Of a stretch of 64,000 nt of DNA, positions 8,961-17,705 are shown one piece after another. The DNA lies in assembly GCA_903913285.1 (NCBI GenBank), contig CAIWKO010000018.1, forward strand, positions 1 through 64,000. The letters run 5' to 3'. A program made the translations under genes and the position numbers. Position 1 is the stretch's first letter. The number at the start of each line of letters is the position of its first letter. The notes beneath the pieces were generated by a model. The model searched no databases. It was not told the DNA's origin and was given only the letters and a program-made list of their open reading frames with translations. Source of the stretch: an uncultured Bacteroidales bacterium. Lineage in GTDB: Bacteria; Bacteroidota; Bacteroidia; Bacteroidales; CAIWKO01.

Positions 8961-11900
8961 CTATAAATTAACCTTTAAACCAAAGATGTACGATCTGGTA
9001 TTTGGCATGTTAAAATAGTCAATACCCTGAGCATTGTCAGCTCCATAAAGGTTAGTTTCAGGATCTATACCGGTATAAGGTGTCCAGAGGAACAAATTTT
9101 TACCTGATACAAATACATCCACACCTTTAAAGATTGATTTATGAAACCATTTGCTGGGTAAAGTATAGGTTAAAGAAACTTCACGCAAACGAACCCAATC
9201 TGTTTTTTCAATAAATTGGCCTGAAGGTCCACCAAAGCCACCGCCTAAACCATTATACCAGTATTGGTCTTTAATAACAGTAATATCATTTGTTGTACCA
9301 TCAGTAACTCCGTTACCGCTTGCATCAACACTACCTTTAACACCGTCGAAAACATAAGATTCTCCGCGAGTTGCTGTTTCTTCACCGGTTCCTAAAGCAT
9401 TCATGATTCCTTTAGTACCATTCCACATCATACCGCCCTTTTTTATGTCAACCAAAGCATATAAAGTAAATCCGTAATATTTTAATGAAGTTGAAACACC
9501 CATAGTCCATTTGGGCTGAACATTTCCAAGGAAGGTTTCTTTATCCGACATGAACGGGAATCCGTAATGATCATTTGTGCTTGGAGTTCCGGTGTTGTCA
9601 ATAATAAGATTTCCGTTGCCGTCTCTAACAAAGTCAGTTCCGTAAATTGATCCGTAAGGTTTACCAACTACCGCACGAATTTCAGCTCCGGTAAAACCAC
9701 CTAAACCAACGTTTTCAACGCCATCGGCAAGCTTATCAACATTGTTTTTGTTTTGAGTAAAGTTAATATTAATATCCCATTCAACTTTCTTAGTTTTTAT
9801 AGGAACTGTATTCAAAACAACTTCATATCCTTTGTTCGACATCTGAGCTGCATTCATCAATTTATCAGTATAACCTGATGAACCTGCTAATGGCACCCAA
9901 ATGATTAGATCTTTGTTCACATTGTTATAGTAAGTAAAATCAAGTCCAATCCTATTCTTGATAAATTTTAATTCTGTACCTACTTCAAATGAATAGAGTT
10001 TTTCTGGTTTTAAACCCGGGTTACCAAGGCCGCCATCGGTTTTATATCCGGTGTATCCTGCATAAGGGAACGAGATACCGGTTGTCCATCCATCACCATA
10101 AACAGAAGGAGCAAAGTAGTTATAAGTACCATAAATAAAAGCATCATTTGCGATAAGCGAATACGAAACTCTTAGTTTTCCGTAAGGCAATATTTTATTG
10201 TCTTTCAGTTTTCCAAGTTCGGTAAATACAAATCCTAAACTAGCTGATGGGAAGAAAAATGATCTTTTTGATTTTGGTAATGCTGTTGACCATTCGTTAC
10301 GCCCAGTAATGTTTAAGAAAAGTATGCTTTGATAAGACAATCCCAGATCGCCATAGATAGCTTGTGTTCTTTTTCTGCTGATATTTTCTCTGGCAGTTAT
10401 AGTGGCTGCATTTGAGATCTGATAAAAATCGGGTTGTGCAAGTTGATCTCCCTGAACATACAACTGTTGGTGATAGGTTTGATAAAAATTATGACCTACT
10501 GTCAGATCAAATTTAAAATCTTTTCCAATATCGTGTTTGAACATAAGGATCAGATCGCCATTGATATCGCGGCTGAAATGCTGATCTTCCTGAACCTGAC
10601 CTGCAGGAGCTTGACTTGAATTTATTGCGAAATAACCTTTTCTTCTGTCAGAATAGAAATCGGTACCAATACGATAGGTAACGGTTAACCAATTTAACGG
10701 TAAATAAGTTAGTTCGGCACTTCCGATCATACGATTTACATCATCTTTAAAAGAGTTTTCATTTACTGACCAATAAGGATTGTCGTAAATACCAAAACCT
10801 CTGAAAGAGCGTTGTTCGCCATCAGCAAATTTATAAGCATCAGGAGTTCCAACAGGATCGCTATATCCGTTTGCATTGTCGAATGTGTTTGGCGTACGGC
10901 ACAAACCAAGCATTACACCCGAAAGGTTAGAACCTTGTTGAAGTCTGTTTCCACCCGAATTAATGTAATTAACAGAACCCTGTGTGGTAAATTTCTTCGA
11001 AAGTTTTGCTTGTCCGGCCAATTTTAGGGTTGTTTTGTTAAAAGTATTCAGAGGAACAACTCCTTTACTGGTCAGGTTTCCAATAGACAGATAATAGGTT
11101 GCATCTGGATTTCCACCGGAAATACTTAACGCATTATCCCACGTATGACCTGTTTGGAAGAAATTTTTCAGATTTTCGTAAGGTACAACAGCGTTTCCAT
11201 TGGCAGTAGGATCGTTTTTACTTACGATAATTCCGTTTTTATCCCAAGCATAGCTTCCTGTAGCAAATGGGTCTTGCGATGCAGGATCGGTTAAAACTGT
11301 TGAGTAACTGCAGGTATCCAATTTGGGTCCCCATGAATTACGTTTCGTGGTTTCAGGACCTTGCCACGTTCCACTGGTTCCTTGTCCGTATAACATTTGC
11401 ATTTTTGGAAGCCTGCTCACCTGTTCGAGCGAAAATGTGGAAGAAAAACTAACTGCATAAGTGTTTCCTGATTTTGTAACCGATTGACCTTTTTTGGTAG
11501 TGATCAGCACAACGCCGTTTGCTGCACGCAAACCGTAAAGAGCCGATGCAGCACCGCCTTTTAAAACCGAAACAGAAGCAATATCTTCGGGGTTTAAGTC
11601 AATTCCGCGGTTTGAGTAAGCAACACCTTCGGTCAGGTTGTTCGATCCGTTATCGGGATTTCCGGAAGCATATTGCGAATTATCAATAGGAACACCATCA
11701 ACCACGATCAAAGGTTGGTTGTCGCCGCCTATGGATTGAAATCCACGAATAGTGAAAAACGTTGAACCGCCGGCTGCACCCGAACTGCTGGTTACATTTA
11801 CTCCGGCAACTTTTCCGTTGAGTGAATTGAAAACGTTGGCATTGTTGGTTTTTTGCAATTCATCGCCCCCAACTTCCTGAACAGAATATCCCAGCGCTTT

Positions 11901-12251
11901 CGAATCGCGCGAAATTCCTATGGCGGTAACTACAACACCTTCGATGTTCATCACGTCGGTTTCCAGCACTGCGTCGATCGTTGTTTGTGTACCTATGGTT
12001 ACATCTTGTGGTTTCATACCTACAAACGAAAATGTAATCACATCGTGTTTTGCCGGGACTGTCAGGGTGTATTTTCCGTTAACATCCGTTACAGTGCCAA
12101 TGGTCGTACCTTTAACAACAACAGTTACACCCGGCAAGGTCGAGCCATCATCTTTGGCGGTCACCTTCCCCGTAACGGTTTTCTGTTGTGCAAAAGCCAC
12201 CTGTAATCCTGAGAAGATCAGAATCACGCATAGAAATGTAAATTTTCTCAT
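8961..12251 (-). CDS. SusC/RagA-type TonB-dependent outer-membrane transporter
   Basis: This is a 1096-aa outer-membrane beta-barrel importer driven by TonB. In order it has a signal peptide cleaved near AFA-QQ (residue 21), a carboxypeptidase-regulatory-like domain (about 25-98), a short TonB-box region, a plug with the SusC signature SVLKGGAASALYGLRAANG (near 230), and a ~22-strand barrel ending in a C-terminal aromatic-rich strand (YIFGLKVNL). It is co-transcribed with the SusD-like gene. A promoter motif lies about 125 bp upstream, so there is a long 5' leader. The family is certain; the transported substrate is unknown. Confidence 0.95.
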   Translation of the reverse strand: MRKFTFLCVILIFSGLQVAFAQQKTVTGKVTAKDDGSTLPGVTVVVKGTTIGTVTDVNGKYTLTVPAKHDVITFSFVGMKPQDVTIGTQTTIDAVLETDVMNIEGVVVTAIGISRDSKALGYSVQEVGGDELQKTNNANVFNSLNGKVAGVNVTSSSGAAGGSTFFTIRGFQSIGGDNQPLIVVDGVPIDNSQYASGNPDNGSNNLTEGVAYSNRGIDLNPEDIASVSVLKGGAASALYGLRAANGVVLITTKKGQSVTKSGNTYAVSFSSTFSLEQVSRLPKMQMLYGQGTSGTWQGPETTKRNSWGPKLDTCSYSTVLTDPASQDPFATGSYAWDKNGIIVSKNDPTANGNAVVPYENLKNFFQTGHTWDNALSISGGNPDATYYLSIGNLTSKGVVPLNTFNKTTLKLAGQAKLSKKFTTQGSVNYINSGGNRLQQGSNLSGVMLGLCRTPNTFDNANGYSDPVGTPDAYKFADGEQRSFRGFGIYDNPYWSVNENSFKDDVNRMIGSAELTYLPLNWLTVTYRIGTDFYSDRRKGYFAINSSQAPAGQVQEDQHFSRDINGDLILMFKHDIGKDFKFDLTVGHNFYQTYHQQLYVQGDQLAQPDFYQISNAATITARENISRKRTQAIYGDLGLSYQSILFLNITGRNEWSTALPKSKRSFFFPSASLGFVFTELGKLKDNKILPYGKLRVSYSLIANDAFIYGTYNYFAPSVYGDGWTTGISFPYAGYTGYKTDGGLGNPGLKPEKLYSFEVGTELKFIKNRIGLDFTYYNNVNKDLIIWVPLAGSSGYTDKLMNAAQMSNKGYEVVLNTVPIKTKKVEWDININFTQNKNNVDKLADGVENVGLGGFTGAEIRAVVGKPYGSIYGTDFVRDGNGNLIIDNTGTPSTNDHYGFPFMSDKETFLGNVQPKWTMGVSTSLKYYGFTLYALVDIKKGGMMWNGTKGIMNALGTGEETATRGESYVFDGVKGSVDASGNGVTDGTTNDITVIKDQYWYNGLGGGFGGPSGQFIEKTDWVRLREVSLTYTLPSKWFHKSIFKGVDVFVSGKNLFLWTPYTGIDPETNLYGADNAQGIDYFNMPNTRSYIFGLKVNL

Positions 12252-12377
12252 AAGCTTTGTTTTTTGGTTAGTGTTTGGTTTCTATTATTGCATTTTATTT
12301 TATTGATGCCATTGTAATTATCGGCTAAACCCCTGATTTTTTATGTGAATAAGGCAATTTATCCGACTAATGAGATG

Positions 12378-12385
12378 CAAATATA
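12378..12385 (-). promoter_or_regulatory. Bacteroidetes -7 promoter element of the susC-like gene
   Basis: The minus strand reads TATATTTG, an exact match to TAnnTTTG, 126 bases upstream of the SusC ATG. It would give a leader of about 120 nt. Confidence 0.5.
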
Positions 12386-12552
12386 AACAATAGTTTTTCT
12401 GATTAAAAGAAATTTTAGGTTTTTTTTCATTGTTTTTTGTTGAAAATTAAAAATTATTTTAAAAATCATCTTTTTGGATAAAAAAATCCCATAAAAACTT
12501 GCAAATGATTTTATTTATTTTATAATTTTATAGCAGATTTTATGAATCTAAC

Positions 12553-12563
12553 AGAAAGGAGGT
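12553..12563 (+). promoter_or_regulatory. Unusually strong Shine-Dalgarno sequence
   Basis: AGAAAGGAGGT lies 9 bases before the ATG at 12573. It is an almost perfect anti-16S match. Comparable sequences are not apparent before the other genes here, as expected in Bacteroidetes, where Shine-Dalgarno pairing is generally little used. Confidence 0.7.
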
Positions 12564-12572
12564 ATAAAATTT

Positions 12573-12914
12573 ATGGGAAATAAAATTTCCGGTGAAATAA
12601 CCCCTGCCATTAAAACCACAGTCGAAGGTTTGGCTACAGGCGCAAAAGCCGCGATGCCTTTTCTGCGCAATGCAACTAAAAAAGAGCGCGAAACCCTCCC
12701 CAAAATGGGCCTTCAAAGAGCAGGTTTTGTCGACAAAGCTTATGCTGGTGCGCTCGCACATACTAACAAATTGCCCGGCGATTTCGATATGGCTGAATTT
12801 ACAAAAGATGCCAAATTGAAGGTCGATCTGCCCTACATCAGGCAAATTTTTGTTGATATGGTAGAATTGGTTGATGATACCTCATTATTGCTCGGCAACG
12901 ATTTGATTATGTAG
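12573..12914 (+). CDS. Conserved hypothetical protein, N-terminal part before in-frame TAG
   Basis: The frame encodes 113 aa beginning MGNKISGEITPAIK and ending in GNDLIM before TAG at 12912. It has the strongest ribosome-binding site in the window. The sequence resembles a small Bacteroidetes hypothetical family with a LPKMG motif (residues 42-46) and a VDDT motif near 100. In that family, as I recall it, the protein continues through a VYNYAK-like segment. Here the matching VYNHFK lies just after the stop codon in the same frame. The protein has no signal peptide and is predicted helical. Function is unknown. Confidence 0.6.
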   Translation: MGNKISGEITPAIKTTVEGLATGAKAAMPFLRNATKKERETLPKMGLQRAGFVDKAYAGALAHTNKLPGDFDMAEFTKDAKLKVDLPYIRQIFVDMVELVDDTSLLLGNDLIM

Positions 12915-12941
12915 GCAAACTATGTCTACAATCATTTCAAA

Positions 12942-13277
12942 TTGGTGACCGATAATGAAGATATCAAAACTCTTGTTGCAGAAATGGGTGCTGAATACAA
13001 AGGTCTCGGTGTAAAAAAAGCCGTTTCCACCTTCACCATTCCCCAATCGGTAACAATTTCAGTTACCAAAGTTATTACGGGAAAGATTTTGGTGAACGAC
13101 GGTACTACCGTTATTCAGTTCAAGCCTGGTAATGATTTGGCTGGTAAAGTACGTGAGGCTCAGCCAATTACGGTTCACCCGGGAGACTCTGCTATCATCC
13201 CAAAAGGATGGACAAGCATTGATGTAATTAACCTCAGTGCTACTACGCAAGGTAGTTTTGCCGTAAAGGTAAAATAA
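12942..13277 (+). CDS. C-terminal part after the TAG, possible separate ORF
   Basis: This 111-codon frame (GTG at 12942) is in phase with the upstream ORF. Its first ~35 residues (VTDNEDIKTLVAEMGAEYKG) look like the end of the upstream helical domain. The rest (ISVTKVITGKILVNDGTTV and on to FAVKVK) is beta-rich and could form a small sandwich. No ribosome-binding site or promoter precedes the GTG, so independent translation is doubtful. It is more likely the second half of the interrupted gene. No family is recognised. Confidence 0.4.
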   Translation: MVTDNEDIKTLVAEMGAEYKGLGVKKAVSTFTIPQSVTISVTKVITGKILVNDGTTVIQFKPGNDLAGKVREAQPITVHPGDSAIIPKGWTSIDVINLSATTQGSFAVKVK

Positions 13278-13327
13278 TACCTGAAGAAATGTGGTAACCG
13301 CGTTTCGGTTATCAGAATCGAACTTTT

Positions 13328-13370
13328 GAATTCGCAACTGCGTTGTATCGGGTTGCGAATTCGCTTTTTC
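13328..13370 (+). terminator. Terminator after the interrupted gene
   Basis: A perfect 11-bp stem, GAATTCGCAAC (13328-13338) and GTTGCGAATTC (13352-13362), has a 13-nt loop and is followed by GCTTTTTC. A second, smaller hairpin (GGTAACCG and CGGTTATC, 13293-13313) lies just upstream without a T-tract. Both follow the TAA at 13277. Confidence 0.8.
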
Positions 13371-13456
13371 AGGAAGCAGGCAGGCGTGTCTGGCCCGGCT
13401 TCTGCTTCACTCATTAAAATAGCTCAGAAAGCTACCAACAACCCTCGCAGAAGCCA

Positions 13457-13710
13457 GCCTCATAGCTCAGTTGTCTTAGGTTACCCTTACACAACTGAGC
13501 TCATCCCCTTGCTAAGCATGCTCATTTGGTAGCTAAGCTAGCCCTACCCCTCAGACAAGTGAGCCTATATGCTTGCTAAGCGAGCCCATGAGCTTGCTAA
13601 GCATGCCCATTTGGTAGCTAAGCATGCCCTAGCCCTCACAGAAGCTAGCCTTACCCCTCAGTGAAGCTAGCAATTTGCTGAGTGAAGTGAGCCCACTTGG
13701 TCCAAACTGA
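13457..13710 (+). repeat. Degenerate 21-22-bp tandem array (array 2)
   Basis: About twelve units of 20-22 bp start at 13457, 13479, 13499, 13520, 13541, 13563, 13584, 13605, 13626, 13648, 13670 and 13691. Most units open with GCCCAT, GCTCAT or GCCCTA and close with GCTAAGCAT, GAAGCTA or AAGTGA. The array is GC-richer than its surroundings. Less regular copies may extend upstream to about 13400. It lies between a terminator and the promoter of the DUF4175 gene. No coding frame explains it. Confidence 0.75.
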
Positions 13711-13738
13711 GCAAAAACCATTTCCAATTCACCTTTCT

Positions 13739-13770
13739 AATCGCCAATCGCAAATCGCAAATCGCCAAAC
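13739..13770 (+). repeat. Short AATCGC direct repeats
   Basis: Four near-identical copies of AATCGCCA or AATCGCAA lie head to tail just downstream of array 2 and 26 bp before the DUF4175 promoter motif. Period is 7-8 bp. They could be an operator or simple slippage; nothing more can be said. Confidence 0.5.
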
Positions 13771-13795
13771 GTATTAAAACCTGCCCGAAATTTCG

Positions 13796-13803
13796 TAAAT
13801 TTG
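13796..13803 (+). promoter_or_regulatory. Bacteroidetes -7 promoter element before the DUF4175 gene
   Basis: TAAATTTG matches TAnnTTTG and lies 55 bases upstream of the TTG start at 13859. Confidence 0.55.
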
Positions 13804-13858
13804 CAAATCATACCATACTATAATAGGTGTAAGTCCGTTTAAAAAAACAAAAATCACG

Positions 13859-16800
13859 TTGGCCGAACCCACAAACATATTGATCCATAAGCTCAATCTT
13901 TTTATAAAGAAATATTATAAAAACGAATTGCTCAAGGGCCTCATGCTGTTTGTTTCCTTTGCCCTTGCCTTTTTCCTGATTATAGCCGTGCTCGAATATT
14001 TCGCCTGGTTCCCCACCGTGGTGCGCACCGTTTTGTTCTATTTATATATAGGTGTAAATTTGTTTGTGGCCTGGCGGTTCGTGGCCATACCTGTTTTTCG
14101 CCTGTTTAGCATCGGCAAAACCCTCACCCACGAGCAGGCAGCCCGCATCATTGGCCATTTCTTTCCCGAGGTGAGCGACAAACTTCTCAACGCGCTTCAA
14201 CTGCAGGCTGTCCCGGCCCAAAACACGGCAAGCGCCGAACTGCTCGAAGCCTCCATCAACCAAAAAATCCGGAAGCTCTCCCCCATTCCGTTCACGGCTG
14301 CTATCGATTTTCGCATCAACAAAAAATACCTAAAATACGTGCTGCCGCCAACCGTGGTGCTGGTGGTGCTGCTCATTGTTTCGCCGGCCATAATAACCCA
14401 GCCGTCGAACCGCATCATCAACTACACCACCTTTTTCGAAAAACAGGCTCCTTTCCGTTTCGTGGTGCTCAACACCGATTTGAAGGCCGTGCAGCAACAA
14501 GATTTTCAACTTAACGTGAAACTCACCGGCGACCAGATTCCCAACGAAGTCTATCTGGTTTCGTCCGGCAACGAATACAAACTCACCAAAGAAACCATCG
14601 TGATGTTTCATCACACCTTTAAAAATCTGCAGAAAGATCAGTCGTTCTATTTGCGGGCAAACGGTTTCCGCTCCAAAGAATATACCATCAGCGTTATTCC
14701 CAAACCCATAATTCTCGATTTCGAACTCCAGCTCAACTATCCGGCCTACACAGGCAAAAAGAACGAAACCCTCCAAAACTCCGGCGATTTGTCAGTACCT
14801 TGCGGCACCGAGATTAGCTGGAAGATAAAAACCAAAGACACCAAAAAACTCTGGTTTCAGTTTATCGATAAAAGCTTCTTTCTGCAGCCAGGTTCCGACA
14901 ACCAGTTTGCCTACAGCCGCCATTTTTTTGTTACTCAGAACTATTCGGTGGCCACCTACAATGAATTCATCAGGAACCCCGATTCGCTGCAGTATAACAT
15001 AAATGTAATTCCCGATGCCTATCCCTATATCGATTTAAAAGAATATCACGATTCGCTTTTCGACAGCCATCTTTATTTCAAGGGAATGATAAAAGACGAT
15101 TACGGCTTCAACAAGCTTCTGTTCAAATATAAGAAAACCGACCCCGACAACAAAGAAGAACCCGAGCAAACCCGCGTAATAACCATCAACAAGCTCCTCA
15201 ATCAGCAGGATTTTTACTATTATTTCGATCTTTCGGGTTTGGGTGTTCAGCCCGGCGAAAACATCGAATACTATTTCGAAGTGTGGGACAACGATGCCAT
15301 AAAAGGCAGCAAAGCCACGCGTTCGCAGAAAATGGTTTTCAAGGTGCCTACCCTGGACGAAATTCAAAAACAAACCGACCAGAACAGCGATAACCTGAAA
15401 GACAAAATTGATGAAACCATAAAAGATATCAATCAGCTTCAAAAGCAAATCGACGACCTCAACAAAAAACTGCTTGACAAAAAAAACCTCGACTGGCAGG
15501 AACGCAAACAAATCGAGGATCTGGTGAACAAACAGCAACAGATGCAAAAAAATGTGGAAGACCTGAAACAGGAAATCCATCAAAACAGCGTAAAGGAACA
15601 GCAGTTCAAAACCGTCGACCCGTCCATACTCGAAAAACAAAAGCAACTCGAAGACCTTTTCAACAAAGTGATGACCGACGAGATGAAAGATATGTTCAAA
15701 CAAATGCAGGACATGCTCGACAAGTTAGACAAGAATAAGGTGAACGAGATGCTGGATAAAATGAAACTATCCAACAAAGACATCGAAAAAGAGCTCGACC
15801 GCAATCTCGAATTGTTCAAACAACTCGAATTCGAAAAGAAGATGTCCGAAACCATTGATAAGCTTCAAAAGCTTTCAGAGCAGCAAAAAAATCTTTCCGA
15901 ACAAACCAAAGACGAAAACAACAAGTCCGACAAATTGCTCGAACAGCAAAAGGATGTCAACAACCAGTTTAACGATGCCAAAAAAGACCTTCAGAATTTG
16001 GATGATTTAAACAAAAAGCTTGAGAACCCGAAGAACCTCGAAAAGACTGATGAAAAACAGAACTCCATTCAGCAGGAATTGAACAACAGTCAGAACCAGC
16101 TTCAGAACAACAAACGCAAGAATGCTTTCAAATCGCAACAAAATGCAGCCGAACAAATGGAGCAACTTGCCAACGATTTGCAAAAGAATCAGGACGAAAT
16201 GCAGGACCAGGCCGACGAGGAAGATGCTCATGCCCTGCGCGAAATTCTGGAGAACTTGCTGCGTGTATCTTTCGGTCAGGAAGATTTGATTGCAAAGCTT
16301 AAAAACACAAATGTCTCCGACCCGAAGTATATTGGCATTATGGACAAACAAAAAGATTTGAAGGACGATTTAGGTATGATAGAAGATTCGCTGCTGGCAT
16401 TAAGCAAGCGTCAGGCCATGATTCAGCCTCTGGTGAACCGCGAGATTTCACAAATAAATGATAATGTTACCAAGAGTCTTGAATTGCTCCACAGTCGAAA
16501 TGTGTCTATAGCCCAAAAGGCACAGCAATATGTGATGACATCTGTAAATAACCTGGCGCTGTTATTAGCCGAATCGCTTCAGCAGATGGAACAGCAAAAC
16601 AAAAACAAATCAAACAAATCCTGTAAAGGAGGATCATGCAAAAAACCCGGAGGTGGCAAACCCTCTGCCGCATCAATGAAAATGATGCAGGAAATGCTCA
16701 ACAAACAAATGGATGCTCTCAAAAAACAGATGGAAAACGAAGGAAAAACGGGCGATCCGGGTAAATCAGGTCAGGATGGACAATCCATAAGCGAACAATT

Positions 16801-17212
16801 GGCGCGTTTAGCAGCACAACAGGAGGCCATCCGCCAAATGATGCAGCAATATGGCGAAGATTTGAAAAAAGAAGGAACCGGAAACGATGGAAATATAAAC
16901 GAGATCATGAAAAAAATGGAACAAACCGAAACCGATCTCGTGAACAAAGTAATAAATGCAGAAACCCAAAAACGACAAAAAGAAATTCTCACTCGATTGC
17001 TCGAATCCGAAAAAGCCGAGAAAGAACGCGAGTTGGATGATAAGCGGGAATCGAATGAAGCAAAAGAAAAAAATTACAGTAACCCAAATCAATTTTTTGA
17101 GTATAAAAGATTAAAATCGCAGGAACTTGAATTATTAAAAACAATTCCTGTAACTTTAACCCCGTTTTTTAAGTATAAAGCTAACGAATATTTTTATAAT
17201 TTTGCTGATTGA
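13859..17212 (+). CDS. DUF4175 family membrane protein with long coiled coil
   Basis: This is a 1117-aa protein of the Bacteroidetes DUF4175 family. Three hydrophobic segments lie near residues 25-48, 52-75 and 150-172. An extracytoplasmic beta-rich region follows to about 500, and then a very long Gln/Lys/Asp/Asn-rich coiled coil (about 510-960). A Gly/Ser-rich linker and more helix end the protein. The start is TTG at 13859, because the N-terminus (ILIHKLNLFIKKYYKNELLK) matches what I expect for the family and no ATG lies close by. Function is unknown. The stop overlaps the next start by one base. GC content is visibly higher in the 5' part than in the genes that follow. Confidence 0.88.
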   Translation: MAEPTNILIHKLNLFIKKYYKNELLKGLMLFVSFALAFFLIIAVLEYFAWFPTVVRTVLFYLYIGVNLFVAWRFVAIPVFRLFSIGKTLTHEQAARIIGHFFPEVSDKLLNALQLQAVPAQNTASAELLEASINQKIRKLSPIPFTAAIDFRINKKYLKYVLPPTVVLVVLLIVSPAIITQPSNRIINYTTFFEKQAPFRFVVLNTDLKAVQQQDFQLNVKLTGDQIPNEVYLVSSGNEYKLTKETIVMFHHTFKNLQKDQSFYLRANGFRSKEYTISVIPKPIILDFELQLNYPAYTGKKNETLQNSGDLSVPCGTEISWKIKTKDTKKLWFQFIDKSFFLQPGSDNQFAYSRHFFVTQNYSVATYNEFIRNPDSLQYNINVIPDAYPYIDLKEYHDSLFDSHLYFKGMIKDDYGFNKLLFKYKKTDPDNKEEPEQTRVITINKLLNQQDFYYYFDLSGLGVQPGENIEYYFEVWDNDAIKGSKATRSQKMVFKVPTLDEIQKQTDQNSDNLKDKIDETIKDINQLQKQIDDLNKKLLDKKNLDWQERKQIEDLVNKQQQMQKNVEDLKQEIHQNSVKEQQFKTVDPSILEKQKQLEDLFNKVMTDEMKDMFKQMQDMLDKLDKNKVNEMLDKMKLSNKDIEKELDRNLELFKQLEFEKKMSETIDKLQKLSEQQKNLSEQTKDENNKSDKLLEQQKDVNNQFNDAKKDLQNLDDLNKKLENPKNLEKTDEKQNSIQQELNNSQNQLQNNKRKNAFKSQQNAAEQMEQLANDLQKNQDEMQDQADEEDAHALREILENLLRVSFGQEDLIAKLKNTNVSDPKYIGIMDKQKDLKDDLGMIEDSLLALSKRQAMIQPLVNREISQINDNVTKSLELLHSRNVSIAQKAQQYVMTSVNNLALLLAESLQQMEQQNKNKSNKSCKGGSCKKPGGGKPSAASMKMMQEMLNKQMDALKKQMENEGKTGDPGKSGQDGQSISEQLARLAAQQEAIRQMMQQYGEDLKKEGTGNDGNINEIMKKMEQTETDLVNKVINAETQKRQKEILTRLLESEKAEKERELDDKRESNEAKEKNYSNPNQFFEYKRLKSQELELLKTIPVTLTPFFKYKANEYFYNFAD

Positions 17213-17700
17213 TGAAAAAACATACTATAAAAATAAAATCAGATTTACAAGAGATTAACGAAGTAGAAAAATTCGTTGAGGCAATCTGTGATTATTATAA
17301 CATAAACGACTCCTATTTCGGAAATATCATAGTAGCAATCACTGAAGCTGTTGAAAATGCTATTCTTCACGGCAATAATAACGATAAAACCAAAAGTGTT
17401 ACCATATTATTTGATTCTTCCAAAAAAGGTATATCATTCACAATTGAAGACGAAGGAAACGGATTTGACATAAACAAAATACCCGACCCAACCGACGCAG
17501 AATTAAATCCCGAAAAAAAAGGAACAGGTATATTTTTGATAAAAACTCTTGCAGATGAAGTTGTTTTTAGTGAAAAAGGAAGGAAAATACAATTAAATTT
17601 TAATATCACCTCTATTAATCAGGAGGTCTACACAAGCAGAAAAAAATATGTTGACGAATATTTAAAGACCAAGAAAAAAATATTCGAAAATAAGAACTAA
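17212..17700 (+). CDS. RsbW-like anti-sigma-factor type ATP-binding protein
   Basis: This is a 162-aa GHKL ATPase of the HATPase_c_2 (RsbW/SpoIIAB) type. The N-box is ITEAVENAILHGN (about 44-56), the G1 box is EDEGNGFD, and the G2 box is KKGTGIFLIKTLADE. Family members are serine kinases and anti-sigma factors in partner-switching systems. No anti-anti-sigma (STAS) partner is adjacent, so the partner is unknown. ATG at 17212 overlaps the DUF4175 stop (TGATG), a sign of translational coupling; the TTG three bases upstream is not preferred. ybeY follows after 5 bp. Confidence 0.85.
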   Translation: MKKHTIKIKSDLQEINEVEKFVEAICDYYNINDSYFGNIIVAITEAVENAILHGNNNDKTKSVTILFDSSKKGISFTIEDEGNGFDINKIPDPTDAELNPEKKGTGIFLIKTLADEVVFSEKGRKIQLNFNITSINQEVYTSRKKYVDEYLKTKKKIFENKN

Positions 17701-17705
17701 GATTA

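Larger units (their letters stand above)
12252..12572. other. AT-rich divergent intergenic region
   Basis: This 321-bp gap separates the minus-strand SusC gene from the plus-strand interrupted gene at 12573. It holds the SusC promoter motif at 12378-12385 and the Shine-Dalgarno at 12553-12563. The part from 12400 to 12540 is almost pure A/T without a clear element. No exact TAnnTTTG was found for the plus-strand gene. Confidence 0.6.
12573..13277 (+). pseudogene. Single gene interrupted by an in-frame amber codon
   Basis: The frame at 12573 continues unbroken after TAG (12912-12914) to the TAA ending at 13277, 235 codons in all. The residues after the stop (ANYVYNHFKLVTDNEDIK) continue the helical domain. 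A beta-rich, Gly/Thr-rich C-terminal segment of about 80 aa follows. The codon change is a single nonsense base and no frameshift is needed. It could be a recent pseudogene, a sequencing error, or programmed readthrough. The intact downstream frame, the strong ribosome-binding site and the following hairpin argue against long decay. Confidence 0.55.

Noticed and set aside
11853-12306. Plus-strand frames opposite the SusC gene start
   Set aside because: They are antisense to a clear SusC N-terminus and show no family resemblance. The same applies to the antisense frames over ileS, mgtA and mutS2.
12912-12914. Pyrrolysine or selenocysteine recoding at the TAG
   Set aside because: TAG does not encode selenocysteine, no pyl genes are visible, and no recoding element was seen. 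A plain nonsense mutation or readthrough remains simpler.
15035-15703. 222-codon minus-strand frame inside the DUF4175 gene
   Set aside because: It is Phe/Leu/Val-rich because it reads the complement of the Lys/Gln/Asp-rich coiled coil. It has no independent support.
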